Assembly: GCA_038232935.1 (NCBI GenBank)
Contig: JBBSMX010000024.1
Span: 1-39,174, forward strand
Origin: JBBSMX01 sp038232935
GTDB lineage: Bacteria > Bacteroidota > Rhodothermia > Rhodothermales > JANQRZ01
Length of the DNA: 39,174 nucleotides
Direction of reading: 5' to 3'
Each line of letters begins with the position of its first letter. Within the stretch, counting starts at the first letter, position 1. The notes below the pieces were generated by a model, which made no database searches, was not told the DNA's origin, and worked only from the letters and a program-made list of their open reading frames with translations. This document shows, one piece after another, positions 14,866 to 22,904 of this stretch. The position numbers and the translations under genes were made by a program.

Positions 14866-16056
14866 TTAGCGCTTCAGATTTTCGAATACACCCGCTGCGC
14901 CCATCCCACCACCGACGCACATCGTGACGATGCCGTAGCGTTCGCCACGTCGCTGCATCTCGTGGAGCAGCGTCGCCGTGAGCTTGGCACCGGTGCAGCC
15001 GAGCGGATGGCCCAGCGCGATGGCTCCGCCGTTGACGTTGACGCGCTCCTGGTCGAGCCCGAGCGCGCGGATCACGGCGAGCGCCTGCGACGCGAACGCC
15101 TCATTCAGTTCGAAAAGGCCGATGTCTTCGATCTTGAGCCCGGTCTGCTTGAGGACCTTCTGCACCGCCTCGATGGGTCCGATCCCCATGATCTCCGGCG
15201 GCGCGCCGTGGACGGCGAACCCGACGAGCCGGGCGATGGGCTCGGCCCCGGTCTCCTCCACCATCCGCTTGCTCATCACGACGGCAGCGGCGGCCCCGTC
15301 GTTCATCTGCGACGCGTTGCCCGCCGTCACGGTCCCGCCCTGTTTAAACGCCGGGCGGAGCCGCGCAAGGGCTTCGAGCGTCGTGTCCGCGCGCGGCCCT
15401 TCGTCGATGGTGTGCGTGAAGGTCAGGGTCTCCGTGTCGGTGCCCCCCGCGTAGACGACGTCTTCGACTTGGAGCGGGACGATCTCGGCCTCGAACCGCC
15501 CGCTCTCGATGGCATCGATGGCGCGCATGTGCGACTGGAGCGCGAAGGCGTCCTGGTCCTCGCGGCTGATGTTGTATTGGTCGGCGACGTTCTCGGCTGT
15601 GATCCCCATCGACGCATACACGTCGGGGTTCTCCATCACGAGGTCGGTGTCGGGCGCGAAGTAGAACCCGCCCATCGGGACCGAACTCATCGACTCCGTC
15701 CCACCCGCGACGATCACCTCGCTCTGGCCGAGCACGACGGCGTTGTTGGCCTGCGCAATCGTCTGGAGTCCGGACGAGCAGAAGCGGTTGACGGTGACCG
15801 CGGCGGAGTTATCGGGGAGGCCGGCTTTCTGCGCGATGACGCGGGCCATGTTCATCCCCTGCGGCCCCTCGGGAAAGGCACAGCCGATGATGACGTCTTC
15901 GACGCTCGCCCCGAAGAGATTGCCTGCGCGCTCGATGGCACCGCGCACAGCAGTCGCGCCGAGGTGCTCGGGCCGGACGTTCTTGAGCGCCCCGCGGTTC
16001 GCCTTGCCGACGGCGGTGCGGACGCTGGATACGATAAAGGCTTCGTTGATCTGCAT
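14866..16056 (-). CDS. fadA: Acetyl-CoA C-acyltransferase (3-ketoacyl-CoA thiolase)
   Basis: 396 residues, the normal length of biosynthetic and degradative thiolases. The nucleophilic Cys93 is in NRFCSSGLQ, the catalytic His in GGAIALGHPLGCTGA (about 345-358), and the second Cys in CVGGGMGAAG (about 381-390). It cleaves 3-ketoacyl-CoA with CoA to acetyl-CoA and a shortened acyl-CoA. It is the last gene of the operon ACAD-fadN-fadA, 84 bases after fadN. GGA lies a few bases before the ATG. Co-transcription with fadN makes the degradative role much more likely than acetoacetyl-CoA synthesis. Confidence 0.94.
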   Translation of the reverse strand: MQINEAFIVSSVRTAVGKANRGALKNVRPEHLGATAVRGAIERAGNLFGASVEDVIIGCAFPEGPQGMNMARVIAQKAGLPDNSAAVTVNRFCSSGLQTIAQANNAVVLGQSEVIVAGGTESMSSVPMGGFYFAPDTDLVMENPDVYASMGITAENVADQYNISREDQDAFALQSHMRAIDAIESGRFEAEIVPLQVEDVVYAGGTDTETLTFTHTIDEGPRADTTLEALARLRPAFKQGGTVTAGNASQMNDGAAAAVVMSKRMVEETGAEPIARLVGFAVHGAPPEIMGIGPIEAVQKVLKQTGLKIEDIGLFELNEAFASQALAVIRALGLDQERVNVNGGAIALGHPLGCTGAKLTATLLHEMQRRGERYGIVTMCVGGGMGAAGVFENLKR

Positions 16057-16140
16057 TTTTTCCTTTTGGCTTCCGGGCTGCGGTCGCGGCTCACATCGAG
16101 CGGTGCGACCGTCAGCCTCGCATGAGTGAGCGCGGCGCGG

Positions 16141-18552
16141 CTAGTTGCGGAGCGGCTTGTTGGTCGTGAGGATGCTCTGGATGCGGGCCTGCGTCTTCTC
16201 CTCGCCGAGGAGCGAGAGGAAGACCTCGCGTTCGAGTTCGAGCAGGTAGTCCTCGTGGACCTCGGCGGGGCCGGAGAGGTCGCCGCCGGTCATGACGTAG
16301 GCGAGCTTCGAGGCGAGGAAGTGGTCGTACTCGCTGATGTAATTCCCCTCCTCGAACTGGTAGAGCGCGACCTCGAACTGCCCGCGCCCCGGCTTGCCGA
16401 GCACGGGAATGTGCGTCCGCACCGGCGGCGGCAGGTAGCCTTGCTCGCTGAGCCGGATGACTTCCTGCTTGGCGACGTGGAACCGCCGCGCGTCGTTCAT
16501 CACGATGATCGCCTCGGGCGGGAGGATGTGCATCTCCTGCGCCATCCGCGCGCTCGTCGCGACGTTCGCCATCGCGATCATCTCGAAGTGCTGGCGGAGG
16601 AACGGCTGAATCTCGCTCGGGCGGTCCTGGTTCGCCGCGAGTTCGGCCGCCTTGGCCGTCATCATCATCGTCCCGCAGCCCGCCGGGATGAGGCCCACGC
16701 CGAGCTCGACGAGCCCGATGTACGTCTCTGACGCGGCGACGGGATGCGGGCACGCCATCGTCATCTCGCAGCCACCGCCGAGCACGCGCTGGTGCGTCGT
16801 CACGACGACCGGCTTGGTCGCGTAGCGGACTTTGAGGATCGTGTCCTGGAAGCCCTTGATGAAGTCGCCGACCTGATCCATCTGCCCCATCATCACGGCC
16901 ATCGCCACCTCGCCGAGGTTCGCGCCGACGGAGAAGTTGCTGCCCTCGTTGCCGATCACCATGCCCCGGAGGTCCGGGTCGTTCTCGACTTTGTCGATGG
17001 CTTCGGCGAGGCCTTGCATGACCTCCTGCCCGAGTGAGTTCGCCTTCGAGCGGAACTCGAAGAGCGCGACGCCATCGCCGAGGTCGAGGAGCGCGGCCTC
17101 GCTGTTCTTCCAGAGCGTCTTGCTGTCGTCCTGCTTGATGACGGAGAGGCTGATCTCGTCGGCCGGGCGCGGGTCGGCGGCGTACGCACCGCGCTCCGGC
17201 ATCCACACCTGACGCTCGCCGTTCTCCTCTTTGTAGAAGCCGGAGGCGGGCACGTTCGCCACCCAGTCGGGGACCTCGATGCCGTGCTCCTTCAGGTCCT
17301 CGCGGACGCGGTCTACGCCCAGGGCGTCCCACATCTGGAAGGGGCCGAGCTCCCAGCCGAAGCCCCACGCGACGGCGCGGTCGAGGTCGGCCGGGCTGTC
17401 GGCGATCTCGGGCATCCGGCGGGCGCTGTAGCCGAAGAGGTCGAGCGTGGTCTCGCGGAAGAACTGCCCGACGCGGCCGTCGTCGTCGTAGAGCTTCGGC
17501 AGCCGGTCTTCGAGCTTGCCGCCCTTGAACGGCGAGATGTCGAGGTCGCTCTCGGTCGGGTCCTCGTACGCCATCGTCTGCATGTTGACAGACTTGATGA
17601 CCTTGCCCTCCTTCTTATAGAACCCGGACTTGGTCTTCGCGCCGAGGTTGCCGCCCTCAACGAGCTTATTCAGCACGTCGGGCACCTGGAACGCCTCGCG
17701 GCTCTCGTCTTCGGGGACGGCGTCGTAGAGGTTCTGGGCGACGTGGCGGAGTGTGTCGAGCCCGACCACGTCGGCCGTGCGGAACGTCGCGCTCTTGGGG
17801 TGGCCGATGAGCTGGCCGGTGAGTTCGTCGATCTCCTCGATCGAATAGTCGCCCTCGGTCGCCTGCCGGAGCGCCTGCATCATCGCGTAGACGCCGATCC
17901 GGTTGCCGATGAAGTTCGGCGTGTCCTTCGCCACGACGACGCCTTTGCCGAGGTGGACGCGGGCGAAGTGCGCCACGCGCTCGACGACGGCCGGATCGGT
18001 GTCCGGCGTCGGGATCATCTCGAACAGCTTGAGATAGCGCGGCGGGTTGAAGAAGTGCGTCCCGAGGAAGCGTCGCTTGAAGTCGTCCGAGCGGCCTTCG
18101 GCGATCTCGTTGATCGGGAGGCCGGAGGTGTTCGTCGAGATCACGGCGGCGTCGCTCGCGTGCTCCTCGATGCGGGCCATCACATCCTGCTTGATGTCCA
18201 TTCGCTCGACCACGACCTCGATGATCCAGTCCACGTCGGCAATCTTCTCGAAGTCGTCGTCGAAGTTGCCGAGCGTGACGCGCTTCTGCGTCGCCTCGGT
18301 GAAGAACGGCGCGGGGTTCATCTTCGTCGCCGCCTTGAAGGCGCTCTCGACAATCGAGTTCGGCTTGCCCTCTTTGCCGATCGACTCGGGCGTGACGTCC
18401 AGGAGGAGGACGTCGAGGCCGGCATTCGCGAGGTGGGCCGCGATCTGCGAGCCCATCACGCCCGCGCCGAGCACGGCGGCGGTGCGGAACGGCCGGGGCG
18501 CGGCGACATGCGCCTGCTTGCCGTTCGTGCGAGTCTGGGTCAGGGTTTCCAT
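16141..18552 (-). CDS. fadN: 3-hydroxyacyl-CoA dehydrogenase / enoyl-CoA hydratase fusion, FadN type
   Basis: 803 residues. The NAD-binding motif GAGVMGSQIAAHLANAG is at 29-45. The hydroxyacyl-CoA dehydrogenase N-domain continues to about 210 and its C-terminal helical domains to about 430 (NFIGNRIGVYAM). The enoyl-CoA hydratase fold is C-terminal (about 485-680; FEFRSKANSLG, then NEGSNFSVGANLGEV for the oxyanion-hole loop). The order dehydrogenase-then-hydratase is that of Bacillus FadN and the reverse of E. coli FadB/FadJ. It performs the hydration and second oxidation steps. It lies 57 bases after the dehydrogenase gene and before the thiolase, matching the fadN-fadA pairing of the fadNAE operon of Bacillus. 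Confidence 0.92.
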   Translation of the reverse strand: METLTQTRTNGKQAHVAAPRPFRTAAVLGAGVMGSQIAAHLANAGLDVLLLDVTPESIGKEGKPNSIVESAFKAATKMNPAPFFTEATQKRVTLGNFDDDFEKIADVDWIIEVVVERMDIKQDVMARIEEHASDAAVISTNTSGLPINEIAEGRSDDFKRRFLGTHFFNPPRYLKLFEMIPTPDTDPAVVERVAHFARVHLGKGVVVAKDTPNFIGNRIGVYAMMQALRQATEGDYSIEEIDELTGQLIGHPKSATFRTADVVGLDTLRHVAQNLYDAVPEDESREAFQVPDVLNKLVEGGNLGAKTKSGFYKKEGKVIKSVNMQTMAYEDPTESDLDISPFKGGKLEDRLPKLYDDDGRVGQFFRETTLDLFGYSARRMPEIADSPADLDRAVAWGFGWELGPFQMWDALGVDRVREDLKEHGIEVPDWVANVPASGFYKEENGERQVWMPERGAYAADPRPADEISLSVIKQDDSKTLWKNSEAALLDLGDGVALFEFRSKANSLGQEVMQGLAEAIDKVENDPDLRGMVIGNEGSNFSVGANLGEVAMAVMMGQMDQVGDFIKGFQDTILKVRYATKPVVVTTHQRVLGGGCEMTMACPHPVAASETYIGLVELGVGLIPAGCGTMMMTAKAAELAANQDRPSEIQPFLRQHFEMIAMANVATSARMAQEMHILPPEAIIVMNDARRFHVAKQEVIRLSEQGYLPPPVRTHIPVLGKPGRGQFEVALYQFEEGNYISEYDHFLASKLAYVMTGGDLSGPAEVHEDYLLELEREVFLSLLGEEKTQARIQSILTTNKPLRN

Positions 18553-18609
18553 CGTAGTCGTTTTTTAGGGTGAAACGGTGCGGAGCGCAGAGCCGCCCCG
18601 AGTGTCGGT

Positions 18610-20007
18610 TTAGACGAAGGCGCTGACGCCGGTCACGGCGCGGCCGACGATGAGCGAGTTGATCTCGTTCGTCCCTTCGTAGGAATAGATCGCTTCGGTG
18701 TCGGAGAAGTAGCGGGCGACGTGGTATTCGAGCAGAATGCCGTTGCCGCCGTGGAGGTCGCGGGCGAGCGCGACGGTCTCGCGGCAGCGCGCGGCTGTGT
18801 AGACCTTGGCGAGCGACGCCTGCGCGTCGGTCATCCGCCCCTGGTCCTGCAACCGCGAGAGGCGGAGGCACATCGTCTGCATCGCCGTCACATTCCCGAG
18901 CATGTCGACGAGCTTGTCCTGGATGAGCTGGAAGTGGTCGATAGAGCGGCCGAATTGCTTCCGTTCGCGGGCGTACTTGACGGAGCGCTCGTAGGCCCCC
19001 ATCGCACAGCCGACGGCCTGCCACGCCACGCCCGCCCGCGTCAACCGCAGGACTTCGGCCACGTCGCGGAACGAGTCGCACTTCTGCAGCCGGTCGCTCT
19101 CGGGCACGCGGCAGTCGGTGAGCGTGATCAGCCCGTTCTCGACGGCGCGGAGAGCGATCTTACCCATGATCTTCTCGACCGCGTAGCCGGGGTTCTCCTT
19201 GGCCCGGACGATGAAGCCACGCACCTCGGCGCTGTCTTCGTCGCGCGCCCAGATGACGACGAGATCGGCGAACGTGGCGTTGCCGATCCATTTCTTCTGG
19301 CCGTTGAGCACCCACTCGTCGCCCTCGCGGCGGCACGTCGTCGTCAACCCACCGGCGACCGCGGAGCCGACGTGCGGCTCAGTCAGCCCGAAGGCCCCGA
19401 TCACGTCGAGGTTGCGCATCTTCGGAAGCCACTCGGCTTTCTGCTCCTCGCCGCCGCAGACGAGCAGCGACTGCATCGCGAGTCCGGTGTGGACGCCGAA
19501 GAACGTCGCCGTCGAGACATCCACGCGCGCCATCTCCATCGTCGCGATGCCTTCCAGCATCGAGCCGTTCGGCTCGCGCGTGTTGAGGTCCTCGCCGTAG
19601 ATCAGTGTCGGGAGGTCGAGCGCGCGGAAGCCTTCGCGGAGGAGTTCGACGGGCGTCTCGTCGCGGCTCCAGTACTCGTTGATGATAGGCTGCACCTCGT
19701 CCTCCATGAACCGGCGGACGTTCTTCATCACGCGGCACTCGTCCGGCTCCAACAGGCCCTCGATGTCGTAGAAGTCGCCGTCGATGGGCGGCGGCTCTTT
19801 TTTCGCTCCGTCCGTCCGGCCGCCCATCATCTTCTGCATCTGCGCGAGCATGGCCTCGTCCATCTGCGAGACCATCCCGATGAGTTCGCCGAGGTCCACC
19901 TTCTCGGCGAGCTTCGCCACCTTCGCCATGTCGACGTTCTGGACGAGCTTCATGAGCTGGCCCATCTGGGCGAAGTCCATCGGCGGGTTGTCAGTGTCGG
20001 CAGCCAT
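18610..20007 (-). CDS. Acyl-CoA dehydrogenase (glutaryl-CoA dehydrogenase-like clade) with Met-rich N-terminal extension
   Basis: 465 residues. The core (about 80-465) has LTEPHVGSAVAGG, KKWIGNATFADLVVIWAR and the C-terminal YSYEGTNEINSLIVGRAVTG, where the Glu of YEGTNEI is the expected catalytic base. These features place it near glutaryl-CoA dehydrogenases and plant short-chain ACX4-type enzymes. The glutarate-binding Arg of true glutaryl-CoA dehydrogenases seems absent: that loop reads VDVSTATFFGVHTG. A general acyl-CoA substrate in beta-oxidation is therefore more likely. The first about 75 residues are an unusual helical, Met-rich extension (FAQMGQLMKLVQ, MLAQMQKMMGG). It is first in the operon with fadN and fadA, with a perfect TTAAC...GTTAA dyad 86 bases upstream of its ATG. 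Confidence 0.88.
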   Translation of the reverse strand: MAADTDNPPMDFAQMGQLMKLVQNVDMAKVAKLAEKVDLGELIGMVSQMDEAMLAQMQKMMGGRTDGAKKEPPPIDGDFYDIEGLLEPDECRVMKNVRRFMEDEVQPIINEYWSRDETPVELLREGFRALDLPTLIYGEDLNTREPNGSMLEGIATMEMARVDVSTATFFGVHTGLAMQSLLVCGGEEQKAEWLPKMRNLDVIGAFGLTEPHVGSAVAGGLTTTCRREGDEWVLNGQKKWIGNATFADLVVIWARDEDSAEVRGFIVRAKENPGYAVEKIMGKIALRAVENGLITLTDCRVPESDRLQKCDSFRDVAEVLRLTRAGVAWQAVGCAMGAYERSVKYARERKQFGRSIDHFQLIQDKLVDMLGNVTAMQTMCLRLSRLQDQGRMTDAQASLAKVYTAARCRETVALARDLHGGNGILLEYHVARYFSDTEAIYSYEGTNEINSLIVGRAVTGVSAFV

Positions 20008-20092
20008 GAGGATTCGGGGCGGGTGAGGAGAAAGAGCTTCGGTTTATATCCGAGGAGGTCGGGTCGGGTCCGGGCGGGGAATGAATAACACG

Positions 20093-20107
20093 CTTAACAG
20101 CGTTAAG
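20093..20107. promoter_or_regulatory. Candidate TetR (fatty-acid) operator of the ACAD-fadN-fadA operon
   Basis: CTTAAC-AGC-GTTAAG has perfect 6-base arms and lies between the fadD terminator and the acyl-CoA dehydrogenase start. It belongs to the same family as the sites at 9985, 10064 and 22796. A clear -35/-10 pair could not be fixed here. Confidence 0.65.
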
Positions 20108-20115
20108 TGCCGAGG

Positions 20116-20162
20116 AAAAAAGCACGAGCCGGGGAGGCGCAACGAAGCCTTCGCCTCCCCGG
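20116..20162 (-). terminator. Intrinsic terminator of tetR-fadD
   Basis: A perfect 11-bp stem (20129-20139 with 20152-20162, CCGGGGAGGCG) and a 12-base loop, followed on the minus strand by CTCGTGC and TTTTTT. It lies 28 bases after the fadD stop and just upstream of the operator of the next operon. Confidence 0.87.
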
Positions 20163-20189
20163 ATCTGTGCCTCACCGGCTCCCCCGCTC

Positions 20190-22076
20190 TCAGGCCACGG
20201 CCACGCTATCGTGACGGTCGGCCACCTTGGCTTTGTACATCTGCTCGATATCGGCGCTATAGGCCTTGCTGACCGCCGAGCGCTTCACCTTCATCGTCGG
20301 CGTCAGGAGCTCGTTTTCGACGGTCATCAGCTCGGGAATCAGCTTGAAGCGCTTGACCTGATTCCAGTGGTCCATTTCCTCGTTGGCCTCATCCACGAGG
20401 CTCTCGTACTTGGCGAGCACTTCGGGATGCTGGAGGAGATCGTCGTCGGACATCGACGCATCGAGCCCGTGGTCCTTGGCCCAGCCGCGGAGCACTTCGA
20501 TGCCTGGGAAGACGAGCGCCGTGCAGAACTTCTGCGAGTTGCCCACAACGACGGCCTGCTCGACGAGCGGGTCCTCCATCAGCTTGTTCTCCAGCGGCGA
20601 CGGGATGACGTACTTGCCCGTCGAGAGCTTGAAGAGCGCCTTCTTGCGGTCGGTGATGCGGAGGAAGCCTTCGGGCGTGAACTCGCCGATGTCGCCGGTG
20701 TAGAACCAGCGCTCGGCGTCGATCACCTCTTCGGTCTTGTCGTCCGCTTTGTAGTAGCCCTTCATGATGTGCGGCCCGCGCGAGAGGATCTCGCCGTCCT
20801 CGGCAATCGCGACCTCGACGCCGGGGATCGGCTGGCCGACGGAGCCGGCGCGGTTGGCGTCGAGCCGATTCATCGTGATGACGGGGCTCGTCTCGGTGAG
20901 GCCATAGCCCTGGAGGACGGGCACGCCGAAGGCGCTGAACGAGGCTGCGAGATCGGCCCGGAGCGCCGCGCCGCCGACGGCGACGGTCTTGATGCGCGTG
21001 AGCCCGAGCTTCTCGCGGAGCTTGGAGTAGACGAGCTTGTCGGCGAGAGCGAGCTTGATCGGGCTGAGGCCGCCTTTCGGCTTGCTGAGGTCGTAGTCGC
21101 CCGCGAGATCGAGCGCCCACATCCCGATCTTCTTCTTCATCCCCTCGCCCTCGCGGATGCCGAGGAGCACTTTATCGTAGACCTTTTCGAGCACGCGCGG
21201 GACCGTCGCGAAGAACGTCGGCTTGAGCTCGCCGAGGTGGGCGACGAGTTGATCGGGGTTCGAGAAATAGAGCGAGTGGCCGTAGGCGATGTGGGCGATG
21301 GTCAGCATCCGCGCGAAGATGTGCGTCATCGGCAGGAACGTCACGACGACCTCCTCCTGATGCTTCAGCGCGCCGAGCGCCTGGAGCGCCCCGATCACGT
21401 TGGACGACACGTTCTCGTGCGTCAGCATCACGCCCTTCGGCAGCCCCGTCGTGCCGGACGTGTAGATCAGCGTCGTGAGATCGTGCGGCCCGACTTGATC
21501 GCGGAGCTGCTTCAGCTCGCCGGGGTTCTCCGCCTTCCGCTCCCGCCCGAGCGCGCGGAGTTCGTCGAGGGTGAGGAGGCGGACGCCATCGGGCATCGCG
21601 ACGTTGCCCGCGCTCCCTTCGGCGAGGATGACGAGCGTGACCTTGGGGACGCGCGGGAGCCACTTCGCGAGCTGACCCAACATCTCCGGATTCGAGACGA
21701 AGATCGCCTTCGCCTCGGCGTGCTCGGTCACATAGACCAGGTTGTCCTCGGCATACGTCGTATAGAGCGGCGCGTTGACGATGCCCGCGATGAGGCAGCC
21801 GAAGTCGGCGAGCGCGAAGTACATGTCGCTGTTCATGAAGAACGCGGCGTGGTCGCCCCGCTCCATCCCGGCTTCCAGCAGCCCGAGCGCCACCTCGTCG
21901 GCGGCATCGCGGAAGTCGCCGTTGGACATCGTCGTCCAGCCCCCCCCCTCGCGCGGCTGGTTGAACGCCGTCGGGTTCGGATATTTATCGACCACCTCGT
22001 CGAGCAGTTCGGTCAGCGTTTTGCCAAGAGTGGCCTCACCGAGGCGCGGCGGTGCTGTGTGGATCTGGAGCGACAT
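20190..22076 (-). CDS. fadD: Long-chain acyl-CoA synthetase (AMP-forming)
   Basis: 628 residues, typical of the ACSL/FadD15-like long form. The ATP-binding motif LIYTSGTTGLPKG is at 203-215. GYGLTETSP (about 375-384) and YTGDIGEFTPEGFLRITDRKK (about 445-466) are the other adenylate-forming motifs. It converts free fatty acids, ATP and CoA to acyl-CoA and thereby feeds the dehydrogenases encoded downstream. It lies 82 bases after the TetR gene on the same strand, with a hairpin in the gap, and ends at a strong terminator. It is therefore probably co-transcribed with tetR and under the same operator. No Shine-Dalgarno sequence is visible. Confidence 0.94.
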   Translation of the reverse strand: MSLQIHTAPPRLGEATLGKTLTELLDEVVDKYPNPTAFNQPREGGGWTTMSNGDFRDAADEVALGLLEAGMERGDHAAFFMNSDMYFALADFGCLIAGIVNAPLYTTYAEDNLVYVTEHAEAKAIFVSNPEMLGQLAKWLPRVPKVTLVILAEGSAGNVAMPDGVRLLTLDELRALGRERKAENPGELKQLRDQVGPHDLTTLIYTSGTTGLPKGVMLTHENVSSNVIGALQALGALKHQEEVVVTFLPMTHIFARMLTIAHIAYGHSLYFSNPDQLVAHLGELKPTFFATVPRVLEKVYDKVLLGIREGEGMKKKIGMWALDLAGDYDLSKPKGGLSPIKLALADKLVYSKLREKLGLTRIKTVAVGGAALRADLAASFSAFGVPVLQGYGLTETSPVITMNRLDANRAGSVGQPIPGVEVAIAEDGEILSRGPHIMKGYYKADDKTEEVIDAERWFYTGDIGEFTPEGFLRITDRKKALFKLSTGKYVIPSPLENKLMEDPLVEQAVVVGNSQKFCTALVFPGIEVLRGWAKDHGLDASMSDDDLLQHPEVLAKYESLVDEANEEMDHWNQVKRFKLIPELMTVENELLTPTMKVKRSAVSKAYSADIEQMYKAKVADRHDSVAVA

Positions 22077-22133
22077 AGGAGTGGGGATTGTGAATGGCGG
22101 TGGGGCGCGACCATGGCCCGATACACGGACCGG

Positions 22134-22160
22134 AAGCGCTTACGAAGATACGAAGCGCTT
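22134..22160 (-). other. tetR-fadD intercistronic hairpin
   Basis: Two copies of the palindrome AAGCGCTT, at 22134-22141 and 22153-22160, can fold on each other into a stem of about 10 bp with one bulge and a 6-base loop. The second copy overlaps the tetR stop codon. There is no T-tract, so it is more likely a processing or partial-attenuation element than a full terminator. Confidence 0.4.
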
Positions 22161-22785
22161 AGCCGCCTGCATGCGGAAGCGCACCAACCTGAAAGCAGAA
22201 TCCGGCGATGGCGTGCCGGACGACGGCCTCGACGAACGCGTCGCGCTCGATGCGCACGTCCACGCGGCGCGCCAGCAGCAACCCGACCGCTCCGTGCAAC
22301 GCGGCCCACAGCACGCTCGCCCCGACAGCAGGATCGTCCACGTCGAACTGGCCGGCCTCGGCCCCGTCGTGCAGCGCCTCGGCGAAGAGCTCGAGGTTGC
22401 GGCGGGCTCGGCGGTACTTCTCCGCCGGATAGCGGGACATGCGCTCGGGGTGGAGCATGAACATGACCTCGTAATACTCCGGGTGGTCGAGCCCGAACGC
22501 CACGTAGCGACGGCTGAGGATTTCGAGGCGTTCCACGGCGTCGGCATGCGCGTCGGCCACGTCCTGAAGCGCCTCGTTAAGCCGGGCCATGCCCTCCTCG
22601 ATCAGGGCGTGGAAGAGGGCATCTTTGTTCTCGAAGTGAAGGTAGATGCTGGTGGCGCTGCACCCGACGGCGCGCGCGATCTTCCGCATCGAGAGGTTGT
22701 TGTAGCCCTCTTCCACCAACAGATGGCGGGTGTGATCGAGGATGGTTCGGCGGAGGTCGGAGCCGGGGGCTCGGGCGTCTGGCAT
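22159..22785 (-). CDS. TetR-family repressor, probable fatty-acid degradation regulator
   Basis: 208 residues from the ATG at 22785. An upstream ATG at 22818 would place coding sequence over the promoter and operator and is rejected. The helix-turn-helix lies at about residues 29-60 (NLSMRKIARAVGCSATSIYLHFENKDALFHAL), the standard TetR arrangement. The C-terminal ligand domain (about 70-208) is helical, with a TetR_C-type outline (HPEYYEVMFMLHPE). It is the first gene of tetR-fadD. The dyad CTTAACACTGTTAGG covers the start-side edge of its own -10 element, implying autoregulation. Related dyads at fadE and the ACAD operon imply a fatty-acid regulon. The ligand is probably acyl-CoA, by analogy with other TetR-type FadR regulators. 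Confidence 0.85.
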   Translation of the reverse strand: MPDARAPGSDLRRTILDHTRHLLVEEGYNNLSMRKIARAVGCSATSIYLHFENKDALFHALIEEGMARLNEALQDVADAHADAVERLEILSRRYVAFGLDHPEYYEVMFMLHPERMSRYPAEKYRRARRNLELFAEALHDGAEAGQFDVDDPAVGASVLWAALHGAVGLLLARRVDVRIERDAFVEAVVRHAIAGFCFQVGALPHAGG

Positions 22786-22795
22786 AAGCTGGATT

Positions 22796-22810
22796 CTTAA
22801 CACTGTTAGG
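22796..22810. promoter_or_regulatory. Candidate TetR auto-operator
   Basis: CTTAACACTGTTAGG, with arms TTAAC/GTTAg, lies 11 bases upstream of the tetR ATG and overlaps the predicted -10. It is also 95 bases upstream of the divergent pepT start, so it could affect that gene too. Confidence 0.68.
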
Positions 22811-22836
22811 TACTCCAATTCCTATCGCTTTGTCAA
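22807..22836 (-). promoter_or_regulatory. tetR-fadD promoter
   Basis: On the minus strand TTGACA (22836-22831) is followed by 18 bases and TACCTA (22812-22807). The consensus -35 and the operator overlapping the -10 support it. Confidence 0.6.
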
Positions 22837-22904
22837 GATCCGGTGCCGCGACGATCCGTAGTTTTCAACGTCTCGACGTGCTCCCACCTTCCCCTCCCCT
22901 CTCC

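Noticed and set aside
22786..22818. Upstream ATG at 22818 for the TetR gene and TTG at 22830 for pepT
   Set aside because: Both would place coding sequence over the operator and promoter, and the added residues do not resemble the families.
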